A DNA stretch of 64,000 nt from the NCBI RefSeq assembly GCF_003116835.1, contig NZ_BFFO01000002.1:1-64000 (forward strand), read 5' to 3'. Under the pieces are notes generated by a model. That model worked only from the letters and a program-made list of their open reading frames with translations, was not told the origin of the DNA and did no database searches. The DNA is from Lactococcus termiticola. GTDB lineage: Bacteria; Bacillota; Bacilli; Lactobacillales; Streptococcaceae. This document shows, one piece after another, positions 17,368-26,628 of the stretch. Position 1 is the stretch's first letter. Every line of letters begins with the position of its first letter. The translations under genes were made by a program, and so were the position numbers.

Positions 17368-17990
17368 TTTGTACCTTGCAGGCGACTTTTCCCTTCGGGT
17401 TGGGGATGTTTCTAGTAGTGGGTGCTCGCGGAACTAGCTTCGATTGTTGCTAAGCCCTACTTAGCCAACAACCTCACATCTTCGATATGAGGTCAGGCTG
17501 TCCCGGAAGTCTAAGTGCTAAAACACTAAGACCCTCGGGCAGTCTCGCTTGCACGAGCCGTCGCAGGGCAAAGCAACACTACTTGCGGATTTCCGCTCCG
17601 CGGATTACACGACAGCAGAGCTGTCGGTAATCCCACTACTAGAAAATCCCCTGAGCTAGCCCTTCGGCCGTTTGGCTAAGCCAAAGCCGCGAAGCGGTCC
17701 GCCTTTCAAAGGCGGAAAGGCGAAGTCCTTATTCTAATAACGCGAAGCGATTCGCCGCAGGCGAGGGCGAAGCCCTAAAAAAGGGGATTTTCTAATAATG
17801 GGAAGACAAGCAGCTTTGCTGCTTAGTCTTCCGCACAGGGGAGATCCGCAAGTACTATTTCTTAGTGGCTCGACGGCTCCCGCAGGGAGACTAAGAGACA
17901 CTTAGAAATAGTCGAAGCTAGCTCCCCGAGCACTCCATTATTAGAAACATCCCCAACCCCGAAGGGAAAAGCCGCCTGCAAGGCACAAAT
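17368..17990. repeat. Large nested palindromic non-coding element
   Basis: No credible reading frame exists from 17241 to 18043. The outer arms 17374-17414 and 17942-17983 are inverted repeats of about 41 bp with one mismatch and one gap. They extend outward with TTTGT.CC and inward with 17418-17444 against 17912-17938. An inner pair of about 20 bp (17633-17652 and 17783-17802) shares the motif GGGGAT.TTTCTA with the outer arms, so four related copies alternate in orientation. Perfect hairpins fill the arms: 17445-17472, 17602-17633, 17802-17831 and 17854-17911. The centre (17671-17776) is a row of mini-hairpins. It could act as DNA cruciform, as a large RNA, or be a nested MITE-like insertion. 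Confidence 0.9.
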
Positions 17991-18007
17991 CCCCCGAGGG
18001 ATTTTCA

Positions 18008-18036
18008 TTGCATTCTCCTCCAAAAGAAGCTATACT
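18008..18036 (+). promoter_or_regulatory. Promoter giving a leaderless mRNA (Spx-like gene)
   Basis: TTGCAT (18008-18013), 17 bp, TATACT (18031-18036). Only seven bases separate the -10 from the ATG at 18044, so transcription should start at or next to the start codon. No Shine-Dalgarno sequence is present. Confidence 0.7.
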
Positions 18037-18043
18037 AGATAAC

Positions 18044-18520
18044 ATGAATTACCTCTTTTACACAAAAAAAGACCGGGTGACCAGCTCGATACGGGACTGG
18101 CTTCTCCGGGAAGACATAGATTTTATTGAGTTGCCGACCTCAGAGATGACGATGACGCATCTGAGGGAAATCCTCAGCCTTTGTGAGGATGGCTTTGACA
18201 ACATCATCAACTACCAGTCCTACGAGTATCAGACCCTTTATGAGGAAGTCGGAAACTTTTCTGAACTCAAGGCCAACTTCTTTATGAAGCTCCTCCTCAT
18301 GCATCCTCAGGTCTTCAAAAACGGCCTTTTGGTCAATTTTGAGAAGAAGCAACTGACAGTAGGCTTTTCTGCTGAGCAAATCCGTACCTTCCGCTCAAGA
18401 AACCGCAGGGATACTGCCCGTGTGATGCGGGGTGTCACTCTCTATGGCTATCGTGCCATCAATTTTGGTAAATCTGATGCGACTCAGGGCGAAAAGAAAA
18501 TCAGAGTAGACAAGGGCTAA
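18044..18520 (+). CDS. Spx/ArsC-family protein lacking the CxxC redox site
   Basis: The 158-residue protein has the fold pattern of Spx-type RNA-polymerase-binding regulators: a short first strand (NYLFYT), a DFIELP segment like the Spx EEVNLL, and a C-terminal VNFEKKQLTVGFSAEQIRTF resembling the Spx ILDDKRLQVGYNEDDIRKF. The N-terminal CxxC of true Spx is replaced by KKDRVT. It could still contact the polymerase alpha subunit but cannot be thiol-switched at that site. The start at 18044 was chosen over an upstream ATG (18008) because the promoter overlaps the latter. It stands alone between the palindrome and msrB. Confidence 0.65.
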   Translation: MNYLFYTKKDRVTSSIRDWLLREDIDFIELPTSEMTMTHLREILSLCEDGFDNIINYQSYEYQTLYEEVGNFSELKANFFMKLLLMHPQVFKNGLLVNFEKKQLTVGFSAEQIRTFRSRNRRDTARVMRGVTLYGYRAINFGKSDATQGEKKIRVDKG

Positions 18521-18543
18521 AAGTAAGCTTTTAGCTCTTTTTT
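18514..18543 (+). terminator. Terminator of the Spx-like gene
   Basis: GCTAAAAG pairs with CTTTTAGC (18516-18535), then CTC and T6. It overlaps the stop codon. Confidence 0.8.
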
Positions 18544-18635
18544 ATCTGAGAAAATCACAGAAAATCCCAGTTAAAATCTCGTTCATTTCCTCTAAAAGTC
18601 TTGTATAATGGTCTTAATTAGGAAAGGAGAACAAA

Positions 18636-19067
18636 ATGGAAGATAAACAAGCACTCAAGGCCCGGCTTTCTGCAGAAAGCTACCGGGTCACTCAGGAAAA
18701 CGGCACAGAGGCTCCTTTCACGAACGAATTTGATGACTTTTTTGAAAAAGGCCTCTATGTCGATATTGTCAGTGGCGAGCCCCTCTTTACTAGTGAGGAC
18801 AAGTATAATTCTGGCTGTGGCTGGCCGGCCTTTACCAAGCCCATCGACCGCAAGCAAATCCAGGAGAAGCGGGACCAGTCTCATGGTATGGAACGGGTCG
18901 AAGTTCGTTCTAAAGGGGCAGACAGCCACCTGGGCCATGTCTTTACAGATGGGCCTGCCGCAGAAGGCGGCCTGCGTTACTGCATCAACTCTGCTGCCCT
19001 TCGCTTTGTGCCTTTTGAAAATCTTGAAAAAGAAGGCTACGGAGAATATAAAGACAATTTTAATTAA
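18636..19067 (+). CDS. msrB: MsrB, methionine-R-sulfoxide reductase
   Basis: MsrB repairs oxidised methionine (R form) using thioredoxin. The family motif [10 protein letters not shown] is near residue 65 and the catalytic Cys sits in [11 protein letters not shown] near residue 114. The second zinc-binding CxxC pairs of some MsrB forms are absent. At 143 residues it is of usual single-domain length. GGAAAGGAG lies before the ATG and TATAAT at 18603-18608 before that. It is monocistronic. Confidence 0.94.
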   Translation: MEDKQALKARLSAESYRVTQENGTEAPFTNEFDDFFEKGLYVDIVSGEPLFTSEDKYNSGCGWPAFTKPIDRKQIQEKRDQSHGMERVEVRSKGADSHLGHVFTDGPAAEGGLRYCINSAALRFVPFENLEKEGYGEYKDNFN

Positions 19068-19079
19068 AATCCGAACAAT
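19067..19079 (+). promoter_or_regulatory. PurBox of purC
   Basis: AAATCCGAACAAT is a perfect match to the lactococcal PurBox AWWWCCGAACWWT. Its centre is 64 bp before the first base of the probable -10 (TAGACT, 19137-19142), the same distance as in purF and purH. In L. lactis PurR acts as an activator from this position in response to PRPP. Confidence 0.85.
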
Positions 19080-19089
19080 AAAAATAAAA

Positions 19090-19119
19090 AGCTGGAGCGA
19101 AGTTCACTCCGTCTTTTTT
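19090..19119 (+). terminator. Terminator between PurBox and purC promoter
   Basis: GGAG.GAAGTTC.CTCC hairpin followed by T8. It should end msrB transcription before the purC -10. Confidence 0.7.
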
Positions 19120-19169
19120 TTCACTGTTAAAAAAGTTAGACTTAGATTATAGAAAACAAGGAGGCTGTT

Positions 19170-19883
19170 GTGACAGAAAAAGGGGAATTGCTCTACGAGG
19201 GCAAGGCGAAGAAGCTTTACAAGACAAGCGATGAAGGCGTGCTTTGGGTGGCATACCAGGACCAGGCGACCGCTCTTAATGGAGCCCGGAAAGAGCAGAT
19301 TGCCGGCAAGGGTGAGCTCAATAATCAGATTACATCATTGATTTTTGAGAAGCTCAATCAGGCCGGCTTTGAGACGCATTTCATCAAAATGCTCTCTAAA
19401 ACCGAACAATTAAATCGTGAGGTAGAAATCATTCCTCTGGAAGTGGTCTTGCGCAATGTGGCGGCTGGTTCCTTCTCAAAGCGCTTGGGGATCAACGAAG
19501 GTGAAGTCCTGCCTGAGCCAATCGTCGAGTTTTACTACAAGGACGATGCCTTGGACGACCCCTTTATCAACGATGAGCATGTTCGCTTTTTGAATCTGGC
19601 CACAGAAATTGAAATCGAGTATCTGAAAAAGGAAACCCGCCGGATCAATGACTTTTTGAAGGCGATGTGGGCTGAGCTGGACTTGACCTTGATTGATTTC
19701 AAGCTGGAGTTTGGACGACTTCCTGATGGGCAGATTATTCTGGCAGATGAGATATCGCCGGATACCTCAAGACTCTGGGCGGCAGATGGTTCGCACATGG
19801 ATAAGGATGTTTTCCGCCGGAACTTGGGTGACTTGATTAGTGTTTATGAAAAAGTGTTAGAAAAATTGGAGGCAGCAAAATAA
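19170..19883 (+). CDS. purC: PurC, SAICAR synthase
   Basis: PurC joins aspartate to CAIR with ATP to give SAICAR. The start is GTG at 19170 with AAGGAGG seven bases upstream. The family motifs [24 protein letters not shown] at the start and LIDFKLEFG plus [13 protein letters not shown] near the C-terminus are visible. It has 237 residues. It is the first gene of purCSQL, under the PurBox at 19067, and overlaps purS by one base. Confidence 0.96.
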   Translation: MTEKGELLYEGKAKKLYKTSDEGVLWVAYQDQATALNGARKEQIAGKGELNNQITSLIFEKLNQAGFETHFIKMLSKTEQLNREVEIIPLEVVLRNVAAGSFSKRLGINEGEVLPEPIVEFYYKDDALDDPFINDEHVRFLNLATEIEIEYLKKETRRINDFLKAMWAELDLTLIDFKLEFGRLPDGQIILADEISPDTSRLWAADGSHMDKDVFRRNLGDLISVYEKVLEKLEAAK

Positions 19884-20125
19884 TGGCAAAAATCGAAGTG
19901 TATGTGACTTACAAAGACTCAATCTTAGACCCTCAAGGGCAAGCAGTACAAAAGGCAGCAGCAAAACTTGGCTTTGACCAAATCTCAGGCGTTCGTATCG
20001 GGAAATACTTTGAGATTGAAGTGACGGGGGATGTGGCTTCTGCTCAAGAGCAAGTTGAAAAGCTTTCTAATGAGTTGTTGGCTAATCCAAATATGGAAAC
20101 ATATCGTGTGGAGGTTTCTGAATGA
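19883..20125 (+). CDS. purS: PurS subunit of FGAM synthase
   Basis: This 80-residue subunit bridges PurQ and PurL in the Gram-positive FGAM synthase complex. Its family features are the [21 protein letters not shown] start and the [13 protein letters not shown] strand. It overlaps both neighbours (TAATG with purC, ATGA with purQ), so the subunits are produced in coupled amounts. Confidence 0.95.
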   Translation: MAKIEVYVTYKDSILDPQGQAVQKAAAKLGFDQISGVRIGKYFEIEVTGDVASAQEQVEKLSNELLANPNMETYRVEVSE

Positions 20126-20808
20126 AGTTTGCAGTGATTCAATTTCCAGGCTCAAACTGTGACTTTGACTTGCTTTGGGCGATTCGTGACATCATGGGCG
20201 CTGAAGCCGAGTTTATCTGGCATGACAGCGACTCGCTCGAAGGCTTTGACGGCGTCTTAATTCCTGGTGGTTTCAGCTATGGAGACTACCTGCGTTGTGG
20301 TGCGATTGCTTCATTTGCCAATATCATGCCAGAAATCAAGCGCTTGGCAGAGGAAGGGAAACCTGTCTTTGGCACTTGTAACGGCTTCCAAATCTTGATT
20401 GAAGCTGGACTTTTGCCTGGCGCGCTTATCCGTAATGACAGCTTGAAGTTTGTCAGTAAATGGCAAGGGCTGCAGGTTAATAATCAAACGGATTTTACCA
20501 GTGAATATGCAGAAAATGAAGTGATCAAACTCCCGATTGCCCACGGAGAAGGCCACTATATCGCTGACGAAGCAACACTTGCGGACTTGAAAGCGAATAA
20601 TCAAATTGCTTTCACTTATGTCGGCAAAAATCCAAATGGTTCCGTAGAAAACATCGCAGGAATTACCAACAAAGCAGGAAATGTCCTCGGCATGATGCCC
20701 CACCCAGAACGTGCGGTTGAAGCACTCCTCGGTGGGGCTGACGGTGCGAAGTTGTTTGCGAGTGTTTTGAAGAATTTTGTCAATAAAGAAGAAGAGGTAA
20801 AGGCTTAA
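20122..20808 (+). CDS. purQ: PurQ, glutaminase subunit of FGAM synthase
   Basis: PurQ is a class I glutamine amidotransferase that supplies ammonia to PurL. The triad is Cys86 in FGTCNGFQ plus His and Glu in PHPERAVE near residue 196. It has 228 residues and overlaps purL by one base. Confidence 0.96.
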   Translation: MKFAVIQFPGSNCDFDLLWAIRDIMGAEAEFIWHDSDSLEGFDGVLIPGGFSYGDYLRCGAIASFANIMPEIKRLAEEGKPVFGTCNGFQILIEAGLLPGALIRNDSLKFVSKWQGLQVNNQTDFTSEYAENEVIKLPIAHGEGHYIADEATLADLKANNQIAFTYVGKNPNGSVENIAGITNKAGNVLGMMPHPERAVEALLGGADGAKLFASVLKNFVNKEEEVKA

Positions 20809-23009
20809 TGACCATCGAAATGAGTCCAGAACAAATCCGCGACAGTAAAATCTACCTCGACTGGGGACTGTCAGAGGAAGAATACGCAAAGGTTCAAGAA
20901 ATCTTAGGCGGTCGCCTTCCGAACTTTACGGAAACAGGCATGTATGCGGTCATGTGGTCTGAGCACTGCTGTTACAAGAACTCTAAACCCGTTTTGAAAA
21001 AATTCCCGACAACTGGACCTCAAGTCCTGATGGGGCCTGGTGAAGGTGCTGGTGTCGTTGATATTGGCGATGACCTCGCGGTGGTCTTCAAGGCTGAAAG
21101 CCACAACCATCCCTCTTATGTCGAGCCTTACGAGGGCGCGGCGACAGGTTCTGGCGGGATTATCCGTGACATCTTCTCGATGGGTGCCCGTCCGATTGCT
21201 ATTCTCGATAGTTTGCGTTTTGGTCAAATTGACAATCAAAAGACTCGCCATATCGTTGATCAAGTCACTGCTGGGATTGCGGGTTACGGTAACTGTATCG
21301 GGATTCCGACCGTTGGTGGTGAAGTTGCCTTTGACGAAAGCTATGCAGGCAATCCTTTGGTCAACGTTTTGTGTGTCGGTTTGATTGAACACAAACATAT
21401 CCAAAAAGGTCAAGCCAAAGGTGTGGGCAATTCGATTTTCTACGTGGGTGCCAAGACCGGTCGTGATGGCATTCATGGTGCCAGCTTTGCCTCTAAAGAA
21501 TTTGGTTCTGGAAATGAAACCCAGCGTTCAGCGGTTCAAGTCGGCGATCCATTTATGGAGAAATTGCTCCTTGAAGCTTGTATTGAAGTGATTCAAGAGC
21601 ACGGCGATGTGCTTGTTGGCATTCAAGATATGGGTGCTGCTGGACTTGTTTCTTCAACATCTGAAATGGCATCTAAAGCGGGTTCGGGCCTTGTCTTGAA
21701 TTTGGACGACGTGCCACAGCGTGAAACAGGCATGATTCCTTATGAAATGATGTTGTCAGAAAGTCAAGAACGGATGGTGCTTTGTGTTAAAAAAGGACAC
21801 GAAGAAGAAATTGTCAATGTCTTTAAGAAATATGACCTTGATGCGGTCAATATCGGTCATGTGACGGATGACGGCTTCTATACCCTTTACCATAAAGGTG
21901 AAATGGTCGCTCAAGTCCCTGTAGATTCCTTGGCTGAAGATGCACCGACTTATTACCGTGAATCAGAAGTCCCTGCGCGTATTGCTGAGTTTGGGGCAGC
22001 AGAGAAGTTCATTCCTGAAGTGAAAGACCCAGCAAGCACTTTGAAGGCGATCATGGCACAACCTACGATTGCATCTAAACGTTCAATCTATGAGACCTAT
22101 GACTCTCGTGTGATGACAAATACGGTCGTTGCACCAGGCTCTGATGCCGCTGTCCTGCGTGTGCGTGGCACGCGTAAAGCCCTTGCCATGACAACCGATT
22201 GTAACGCCCGCTATCTCTATCTTGATCCAGAAAAAGGTGGCGCGATTGCAGTTGCTGAGGCGGCACGAAACATTGTCGCCTCAGGTGGGAAACCTTTGGC
22301 TATCACAGATTGTCTTAATTTTGGAAATCCTGAAAAGCCAGAACAATTCTGGGAATTGTCGACTGCTGCTGACGGTATTTCACGTGCCTGCTTGGCTTTG
22401 GATACACCCGTTATTTCTGGGAATGTTTCACTTTATAATGAAACCAACGGTTCAGCGATTTTGCCAACACCAATGATTGGTATGGTTGGCTTGATTGAAG
22501 ATACTGACCAGATTACCACGCAAGATTTCAAGTCTGCTAGCGATGTGATTTACCTGGTCGGTGAGACAAAGGACGATTTTGCAGGCTCTGAGCTTCAAAA
22601 GATGCTGACAGGCAAGCTGTCAGGGACCATCGACTTTGACCTGGAAGCTGAGAAGGCCAATCAAGACCTTGTCTTGAAGGTGATTCAGGCTGGTATTGTG
22701 GCTTCAGCGCACGACTTGTCAGAAGGGGGGCTGGCTGTTGCCTTGGCTGAGTCTGCCTTTGCAGGTAAGTTTGGTGTTGATGTGACGACTGGCTTGTCAT
22801 CAGCACAGCTCTTTAGCGAGAGTCAGGGACGCTTTGTCCTGTCTGTGAAGCCTGAGGCTGTAGCTGATTTTGAGGCTCTGGCAGGTGCTCAGGCGACGAA
22901 GCTGGGAACTGTGACAGAAGAAGCCGTGCTGAAAATCGACGGCCTTGAATTGGCGACGGATGAGCTGTTTGAGATTTATGAGACAGCGATTCCTAATTTG
23001 ATGAAATAG
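20808..23009 (+). CDS. purL: PurL, synthetase subunit of FGAM synthase
   Basis: PurL is the ATP-dependent amidation subunit turning FGAR into FGAM. At 733 residues it is the small (Bacillus-type) PurL that needs PurS and PurQ. It shows the duplicated AIRS-like architecture. Motifs: [13 protein letters not shown] near the N-terminus, [20 protein letters not shown], and the [17 protein letters not shown]-terminal block. Confidence 0.96.
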   Translation: MTIEMSPEQIRDSKIYLDWGLSEEEYAKVQEILGGRLPNFTETGMYAVMWSEHCCYKNSKPVLKKFPTTGPQVLMGPGEGAGVVDIGDDLAVVFKAESHNHPSYVEPYEGAATGSGGIIRDIFSMGARPIAILDSLRFGQIDNQKTRHIVDQVTAGIAGYGNCIGIPTVGGEVAFDESYAGNPLVNVLCVGLIEHKHIQKGQAKGVGNSIFYVGAKTGRDGIHGASFASKEFGSGNETQRSAVQVGDPFMEKLLLEACIEVIQEHGDVLVGIQDMGAAGLVSSTSEMASKAGSGLVLNLDDVPQRETGMIPYEMMLSESQERMVLCVKKGHEEEIVNVFKKYDLDAVNIGHVTDDGFYTLYHKGEMVAQVPVDSLAEDAPTYYRESEVPARIAEFGAAEKFIPEVKDPASTLKAIMAQPTIASKRSIYETYDSRVMTNTVVAPGSDAAVLRVRGTRKALAMTTDCNARYLYLDPEKGGAIAVAEAARNIVASGGKPLAITDCLNFGNPEKPEQFWELSTAADGISRACLALDTPVISGNVSLYNETNGSAILPTPMIGMVGLIEDTDQITTQDFKSASDVIYLVGETKDDFAGSELQKMLTGKLSGTIDFDLEAEKANQDLVLKVIQAGIVASAHDLSEGGLAVALAESAFAGKFGVDVTTGLSSAQLFSESQGRFVLSVKPEAVADFEALAGAQATKLGTVTEEAVLKIDGLELATDELFEIYETAIPNLMK

Positions 23010-23336
23010 GATGAATCAGGTTGAGAGACCTGGTTTTTATTTTGCCTACTATATAGCAATGGTCAAAAACTCTCCTATTTTCTTGAGAGTCAAAAAAGCA
23101 TAGAAATAGGCTAAATGAAGAAATAATATCATCACCATTTTAGAAAAGAAGCTATGACTTGTTCCGACTCTGACACAAACCAAACCAAAGCTTTGAAATT
23201 GTTTATTTTGAGGAAAATCTGCTAGAAGAAGGCTAGTCTAAGAAAACTAAGGAGATTGAGGGCTTTATCTATGCTGTCGCTATCAAACGAAAATACTCTA
23301 AATTACTGTCCTAGATTAGGCCAAACCAAAACCTAA

Positions 23337-23349
23337 AAATCCGAACAAT
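23337..23349 (+). promoter_or_regulatory. PurBox 1 of purF
   Basis: AAATCCGAACAAT is a perfect PurBox centred 64 bp before the probable -10 TAAAAT at 23407-23412. Confidence 0.85.
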
Positions 23350-23351
23350 TA

Positions 23352-23390
23352 AAAAAAGACCAAGCCAAATTCCCGACTTAGTCTTTTTAT
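23352..23390 (+). terminator. Hairpin between the two purF PurBoxes
   Basis: AAAAAGAC pairs with GTCTTTTT, with AAG/CTT inside. It resembles an intrinsic terminator and separates the two PurR sites. Confidence 0.55.
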
Positions 23391-23401
23391 TAACGAACAA
23401 T
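23389..23401 (+). promoter_or_regulatory. PurBox 2 of purF
   Basis: ATTAACGAACAAT matches the PurBox at 12 of 13 positions. It is 52 bp downstream of box 1, the same spacing as before purH. Confidence 0.7.
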
Positions 23402-23454
23402 AAAGATAAAATAAGACTATAACGTAAGAAAAGCGAAGAAAAATCGGAGAAGAG

Positions 23455-24912
23455 ATGGTTTACGAAGTGAAGAGCTTGAATGAGCCCAAGGGCTATGAAA
23501 TTCCCCTTGATGAGGCAAAGAGTCTGAATGAAGAGTGTGGCCTTTTCGGCATCTGGGGGCATCCCCAGGCTAGTCAGCTGACCTATTTTGGTCTTCATGC
23601 CCTGCAGCACCGTGGACAAGAAGGGGCGGGTATTCTGAGCAATGATGGCGGACGCCTCATGCGACACCGGGACCTTGGCCTTGTTACAGAAGTCTTCCGT
23701 GAAGAAAAAGACCTGGCTGACCTGACGGGAACGTCTGCGATGGGACACGTCCGCTATGCGACAGCGGGTTCGGCGGATGTCAATAACATCCAGCCTTTCC
23801 TTTTTGACTTTCACAATGGCTCGCTGGGGCTGGCTCATAACGGCAATTTGACCAACGCTAAGAGCCTCCGCTGTGAGCTTGAAAAGAATGGGGCGATTTT
23901 CTCATCCAGCTCTGACACTGAAATCCTCATGCACTTGATTCGGCGCAGTCATCATCCGGACTTTATCGGCCGGGTGAAAGAGGCTTTGAACACGGTCAAG
24001 GGCGGCTTTGCCTACTTGATGATGACGGGCAATGCCTTGGTTGCTGCCCTTGATCCAAATGGTTTCCGGCCCTTATCGATTGGCAAGATGTCCAATGGTG
24101 CCTGGGTGGTGGCCAGTGAAACTTGTGCTTTTGATGTGATTGGGGCGGAATTCGTCCAAGATGTGGAGCCAGGGCAGATTGTTGTCATTGACGACAGCGG
24201 CATTCACTTTGACCAGTATACGACAAATACGAATCTCACGATTTGCTCGATGGAGTATATCTATTTCGCTCGGCCTGACAGCACGATTCATGGAGTCAAT
24301 GTTCACACGGCTCGTAAACGCAGCGGTCGGATCTTGGCCCAGGAGGCTAACATCGATGCGGATATGGTGATTGGTGTGCCAAATTCTAGCCTCTCTGCGG
24401 CTTCCGGCTATGCGGAGGAATCTGGTCTGCCCTATGAGATGGGCTTGATTAAAAATCAATATGTGGCCAGAACCTTTATCCAGCCCACGCAAGAGCTTCG
24501 CGAGCAGGGCGTTCGTATGAAGCTTTCTGCTGTGCGTGGCGTGGTGGAAGGCAAGCGGGTCATCATGGTAGATGACTCCATCGTGCGTGGCACGACCAGC
24601 CGACGGATTGTGAACCTGCTGAAAGAGGCGGGGGCAGCAGAAGTCCATGTGGTGATCGCCTCTCCACCACTCGCCTATCCATGTTTCTTCGGTATCGATA
24701 TTCAGAGTCGTGAGGAGCTGATTGCAGCCAGCCATACAGTTGAGGAAATCAAGGAGGCCATCGGGGCTGATAGCCTGACCTTCCTGTCACAGCAGGGTCT
24801 GGTCGATGCAATTGGCCACGACGACCTCTGCCTGTCCTACTTTGATGGGGTATATGAGACAGGGCTTTATGATTATGAAGAAGAGTATTTAGCAAGCTTG
24901 AACAAGATGTAA
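23455..24912 (+). CDS. purF: PurF, amidophosphoribosyltransferase
   Basis: PurF is the committed step of purine synthesis: PRPP plus glutamine gives phosphoribosylamine. The N-terminal nucleophile is Cys28 in [11 protein letters not shown] and is exposed by removing a propeptide. That propeptide is 27 residues here, longer than the roughly 11 of Bacillus PurF, and contains KSLNE twice (6-10 and 22-26), as if duplicated. The PRPP loop is [16 protein letters not shown] near residue 365. GGAGAAGAG precedes the ATG. It has 485 residues. Confidence 0.95.
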   Translation: MVYEVKSLNEPKGYEIPLDEAKSLNEECGLFGIWGHPQASQLTYFGLHALQHRGQEGAGILSNDGGRLMRHRDLGLVTEVFREEKDLADLTGTSAMGHVRYATAGSADVNNIQPFLFDFHNGSLGLAHNGNLTNAKSLRCELEKNGAIFSSSSDTEILMHLIRRSHHPDFIGRVKEALNTVKGGFAYLMMTGNALVAALDPNGFRPLSIGKMSNGAWVVASETCAFDVIGAEFVQDVEPGQIVVIDDSGIHFDQYTTNTNLTICSMEYIYFARPDSTIHGVNVHTARKRSGRILAQEANIDADMVIGVPNSSLSAASGYAEESGLPYEMGLIKNQYVARTFIQPTQELREQGVRMKLSAVRGVVEGKRVIMVDDSIVRGTTSRRIVNLLKEAGAAEVHVVIASPPLAYPCFFGIDIQSREELIAASHTVEEIKEAIGADSLTFLSQQGLVDAIGHDDLCLSYFDGVYETGLYDYEEEYLASLNKM

Positions 24913-25012
24913 GATGAGTCCGCTTAGAAAGCTGGAAATTTAGGAAATCACAGCTTCTGCCGAAGGCAGGTTCTCGGATTTGTCTCATTTCCCAGCTTTC
25001 TGGCTCATCGAA
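24913..25012. repeat. Long palindrome between purF and purM
   Basis: GATGAG near 24913 pairs with CTCATC near 25004-25009, and GAAAGCTGG (24927-24935) with CCAGCTTTC (24992-25000). Inner pairs AAT/ATT and AATC/GATT and an apical CTGCC/GGCAG hairpin follow. No T-run comes after it, so it is not a simple terminator. It may stabilise mRNA ends or attenuate purM. Confidence 0.65.
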
Positions 25013-25035
25013 CTCAATTAAAAAAGGAGCAAATA

Positions 25036-26028
25036 ATGTCAAATAATGCATACGCCCAGTCGGGTGTGGACGTTGAAGCAGGATATGAAGTTGTCGAACG
25101 GATTAAAAAACATGTGGCAAGGACTGAGCGAGCGGGCGTTCTTGGTGCCCTTGGTGGCTTTGGCGGGGCCTTTGACCTGTCAGCGACAGGCGTGAAAGAG
25201 CCGGTCCTGATTTCAGGCACTGACGGTGTGGGGACCAAGCTCATGTTGGCGATTCAGGCCGACAAGCACGATACGATTGGGATTGACTGCGTGGCCATGT
25301 GTGTAAATGACATCATTGCGGCTGGTGCCGAGCCCCTTTACTTTCTCGACTATATTGCTACGGGAAAGAATATCCCTGCCCAGCTTGAGCAGGTGGTGGC
25401 AGGAGTTGCTGAAGGCTGTGTTCAGGCCGGTGCCGCGCTTATCGGTGGGGAAACCGCTGAGATGCCCGGCATGTATGGCGAGGGTGACTATGACCTGGCG
25501 GGGTTTGCGGTCGGTGTGGCTGAGAAGAGCCAGCTGATTGATGGCGAGCGGGACGTACAGGCAGGCGATGTCCTGATTGGCCTGCCTTCTTCTGGTGTTC
25601 ACTCGAACGGCTATTCATTGGTTAGAAAGATTATTTCACAGATGGAAATGACGGCCGAACTTGAGGCCAAGCTTCTCGAGCCGACGAAAATCTATGTCAA
25701 AGAGGTCTTGCCCTTGGTCAAACAAGGCCTCCTGCACGGAATTGCCCATATCACAGGCGGTGGTTTCCATGAAAACATCCCCCGCATGTTTGCTAAGGGC
25801 CTGACCGCCGAGATTGAAGAAGGCAGTTGGCCTGTCCTCGAGGTCTTCCAGCTGCTTGAAAAAGAAGGGCAAATCAAGCATGATGAAATGTTTGAAATCT
25901 TTAATATGGGGATTGGCATGGTCCTTGCCGTCGCACCTGAAAATGCAGAGACCGTCCTCGCCCAGGTCAAAGGCTACAAGATTGGCCAAATGACCGAAAA
26001 TCAAGGCTCAGGAGTCATCATCAAATGA
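25036..26028 (+). CDS. purM: PurM, AIR synthase
   Basis: PurM closes the imidazole ring of FGAM using ATP. Motifs: GVGTKLMLA near residue 65, [10 protein letters not shown], and [11 protein letters not shown] near residue 140. It has 330 residues with AAAAAAGGAGC before the ATG. It has no PurBox of its own, so it probably depends on the purF promoter through the palindrome. It overlaps purN by four bases. Confidence 0.95.
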   Translation: MSNNAYAQSGVDVEAGYEVVERIKKHVARTERAGVLGALGGFGGAFDLSATGVKEPVLISGTDGVGTKLMLAIQADKHDTIGIDCVAMCVNDIIAAGAEPLYFLDYIATGKNIPAQLEQVVAGVAEGCVQAGAALIGGETAEMPGMYGEGDYDLAGFAVGVAEKSQLIDGERDVQAGDVLIGLPSSGVHSNGYSLVRKIISQMEMTAELEAKLLEPTKIYVKEVLPLVKQGLLHGIAHITGGGFHENIPRMFAKGLTAEIEEGSWPVLEVFQLLEKEGQIKHDEMFEIFNMGIGMVLAVAPENAETVLAQVKGYKIGQMTENQGSGVIIK

Positions 26029-26576
26029 GAATCGCCATCTTTGCTTCCGGAAATGGAACAAACGCTGAAGCTTTAGCCAAGGCCTTTCCCGACCAGGTCA
26101 AGTTGATTTTCTCAGACCACCGGGATGCCTATGTCTTGGAGAGGGCTGAGCGGCTGGGCATAATGACAGAAGCCTTTGAGCTGAGAGAATTTGACGGCAA
26201 GCGAGCCTATGAAGAGGCGATTGTGGCCCTGCTAGAAGCTCAAAAGATCGACCTGGTCTGCTTGGCCGGCTATATGAAGATCATCAGTCAGACCCTCCTG
26301 TCGGCCTACGAGGGCCGTATAATCAACATCCATCCCTCCTATCTGCCGGCCTTTGGCGGGACCCCGCATGCGATTGAAGAATCCTGGCAGGCCAAGTCAG
26401 GCCTGGGCGTGACGGTACATCTGGTCGATGCCGGTGTGGATACGGGGATGATCATTGCCCAGAGGAAAGTTCCGTATATGGAAAAACTCGAAGACTATGA
26501 GGTGAGACTTCATCAAGTAGAACACGAACTTTACCCTGAAGTCATCAAAAATTGGATTGAAAAAGAGCAGTCATAA
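26025..26576 (+). CDS. purN: PurN, GAR transformylase
   Basis: PurN adds a formyl group from 10-formyl-THF to GAR. The catalytic Asn-His block is [13 protein letters not shown] near residue 104, and Asp lies in [11 protein letters not shown] near 140. At 183 residues it has normal length. The start overlaps the purM stop (ATGA). Confidence 0.95.
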   Translation: MRIAIFASGNGTNAEALAKAFPDQVKLIFSDHRDAYVLERAERLGIMTEAFELREFDGKRAYEEAIVALLEAQKIDLVCLAGYMKIISQTLLSAYEGRIINIHPSYLPAFGGTPHAIEESWQAKSGLGVTVHLVDAGVDTGMIIAQRKVPYMEKLEDYEVRLHQVEHELYPEVIKNWIEKEQS

Positions 26577-26588
26577 TCTGCTTTTTTG
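26566..26588 (+). terminator. Terminator of purMN
   Basis: AGCAG and CTGCT flank the purN stop codon, then T6. Confidence 0.8.
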
Positions 26589-26595
26589 CTATACT
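26587..26595 (+). promoter_or_regulatory. Extended -10 promoter of ldh
   Basis: TGCTATACT directly follows the purMN terminator T-run, 33 bp before the ldh ATG. The same GCTATACTAGATA occurs before the Spx-like gene at 18029. Confidence 0.6.
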
Positions 26596-26628
26596 AGATA
26601 GAGAAACAAGAAGAAGGAGCGTGCGACC

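Larger units (their letters stand above)
23010..23454 (+). other. Intergenic region purL-purF, possible gene remnant
   Basis: A weak terminator (CAGGT/ACCTG plus T5) lies at 23014-23036. From 23042 to 23320 the DNA is AT-rich and has no intact frame. One stretch around 23190-23313 reads SFEIVYFEENLLEEG, a stop, then KTKEIEGFIYAVAIKRKY and a stop, which looks like a decayed coding sequence, though I cannot name a parent gene. From 23337 on it holds the purF control region. Confidence 0.4.

Noticed and set aside
17241-18043. Coding region or phage-borne large RNA (ROOL/GOLLD type)
   Set aside because: No open frame of useful length exists. No flanking phage genes or tRNAs and no recognisable motifs of those RNA classes were seen. 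It was kept as an unassigned element.
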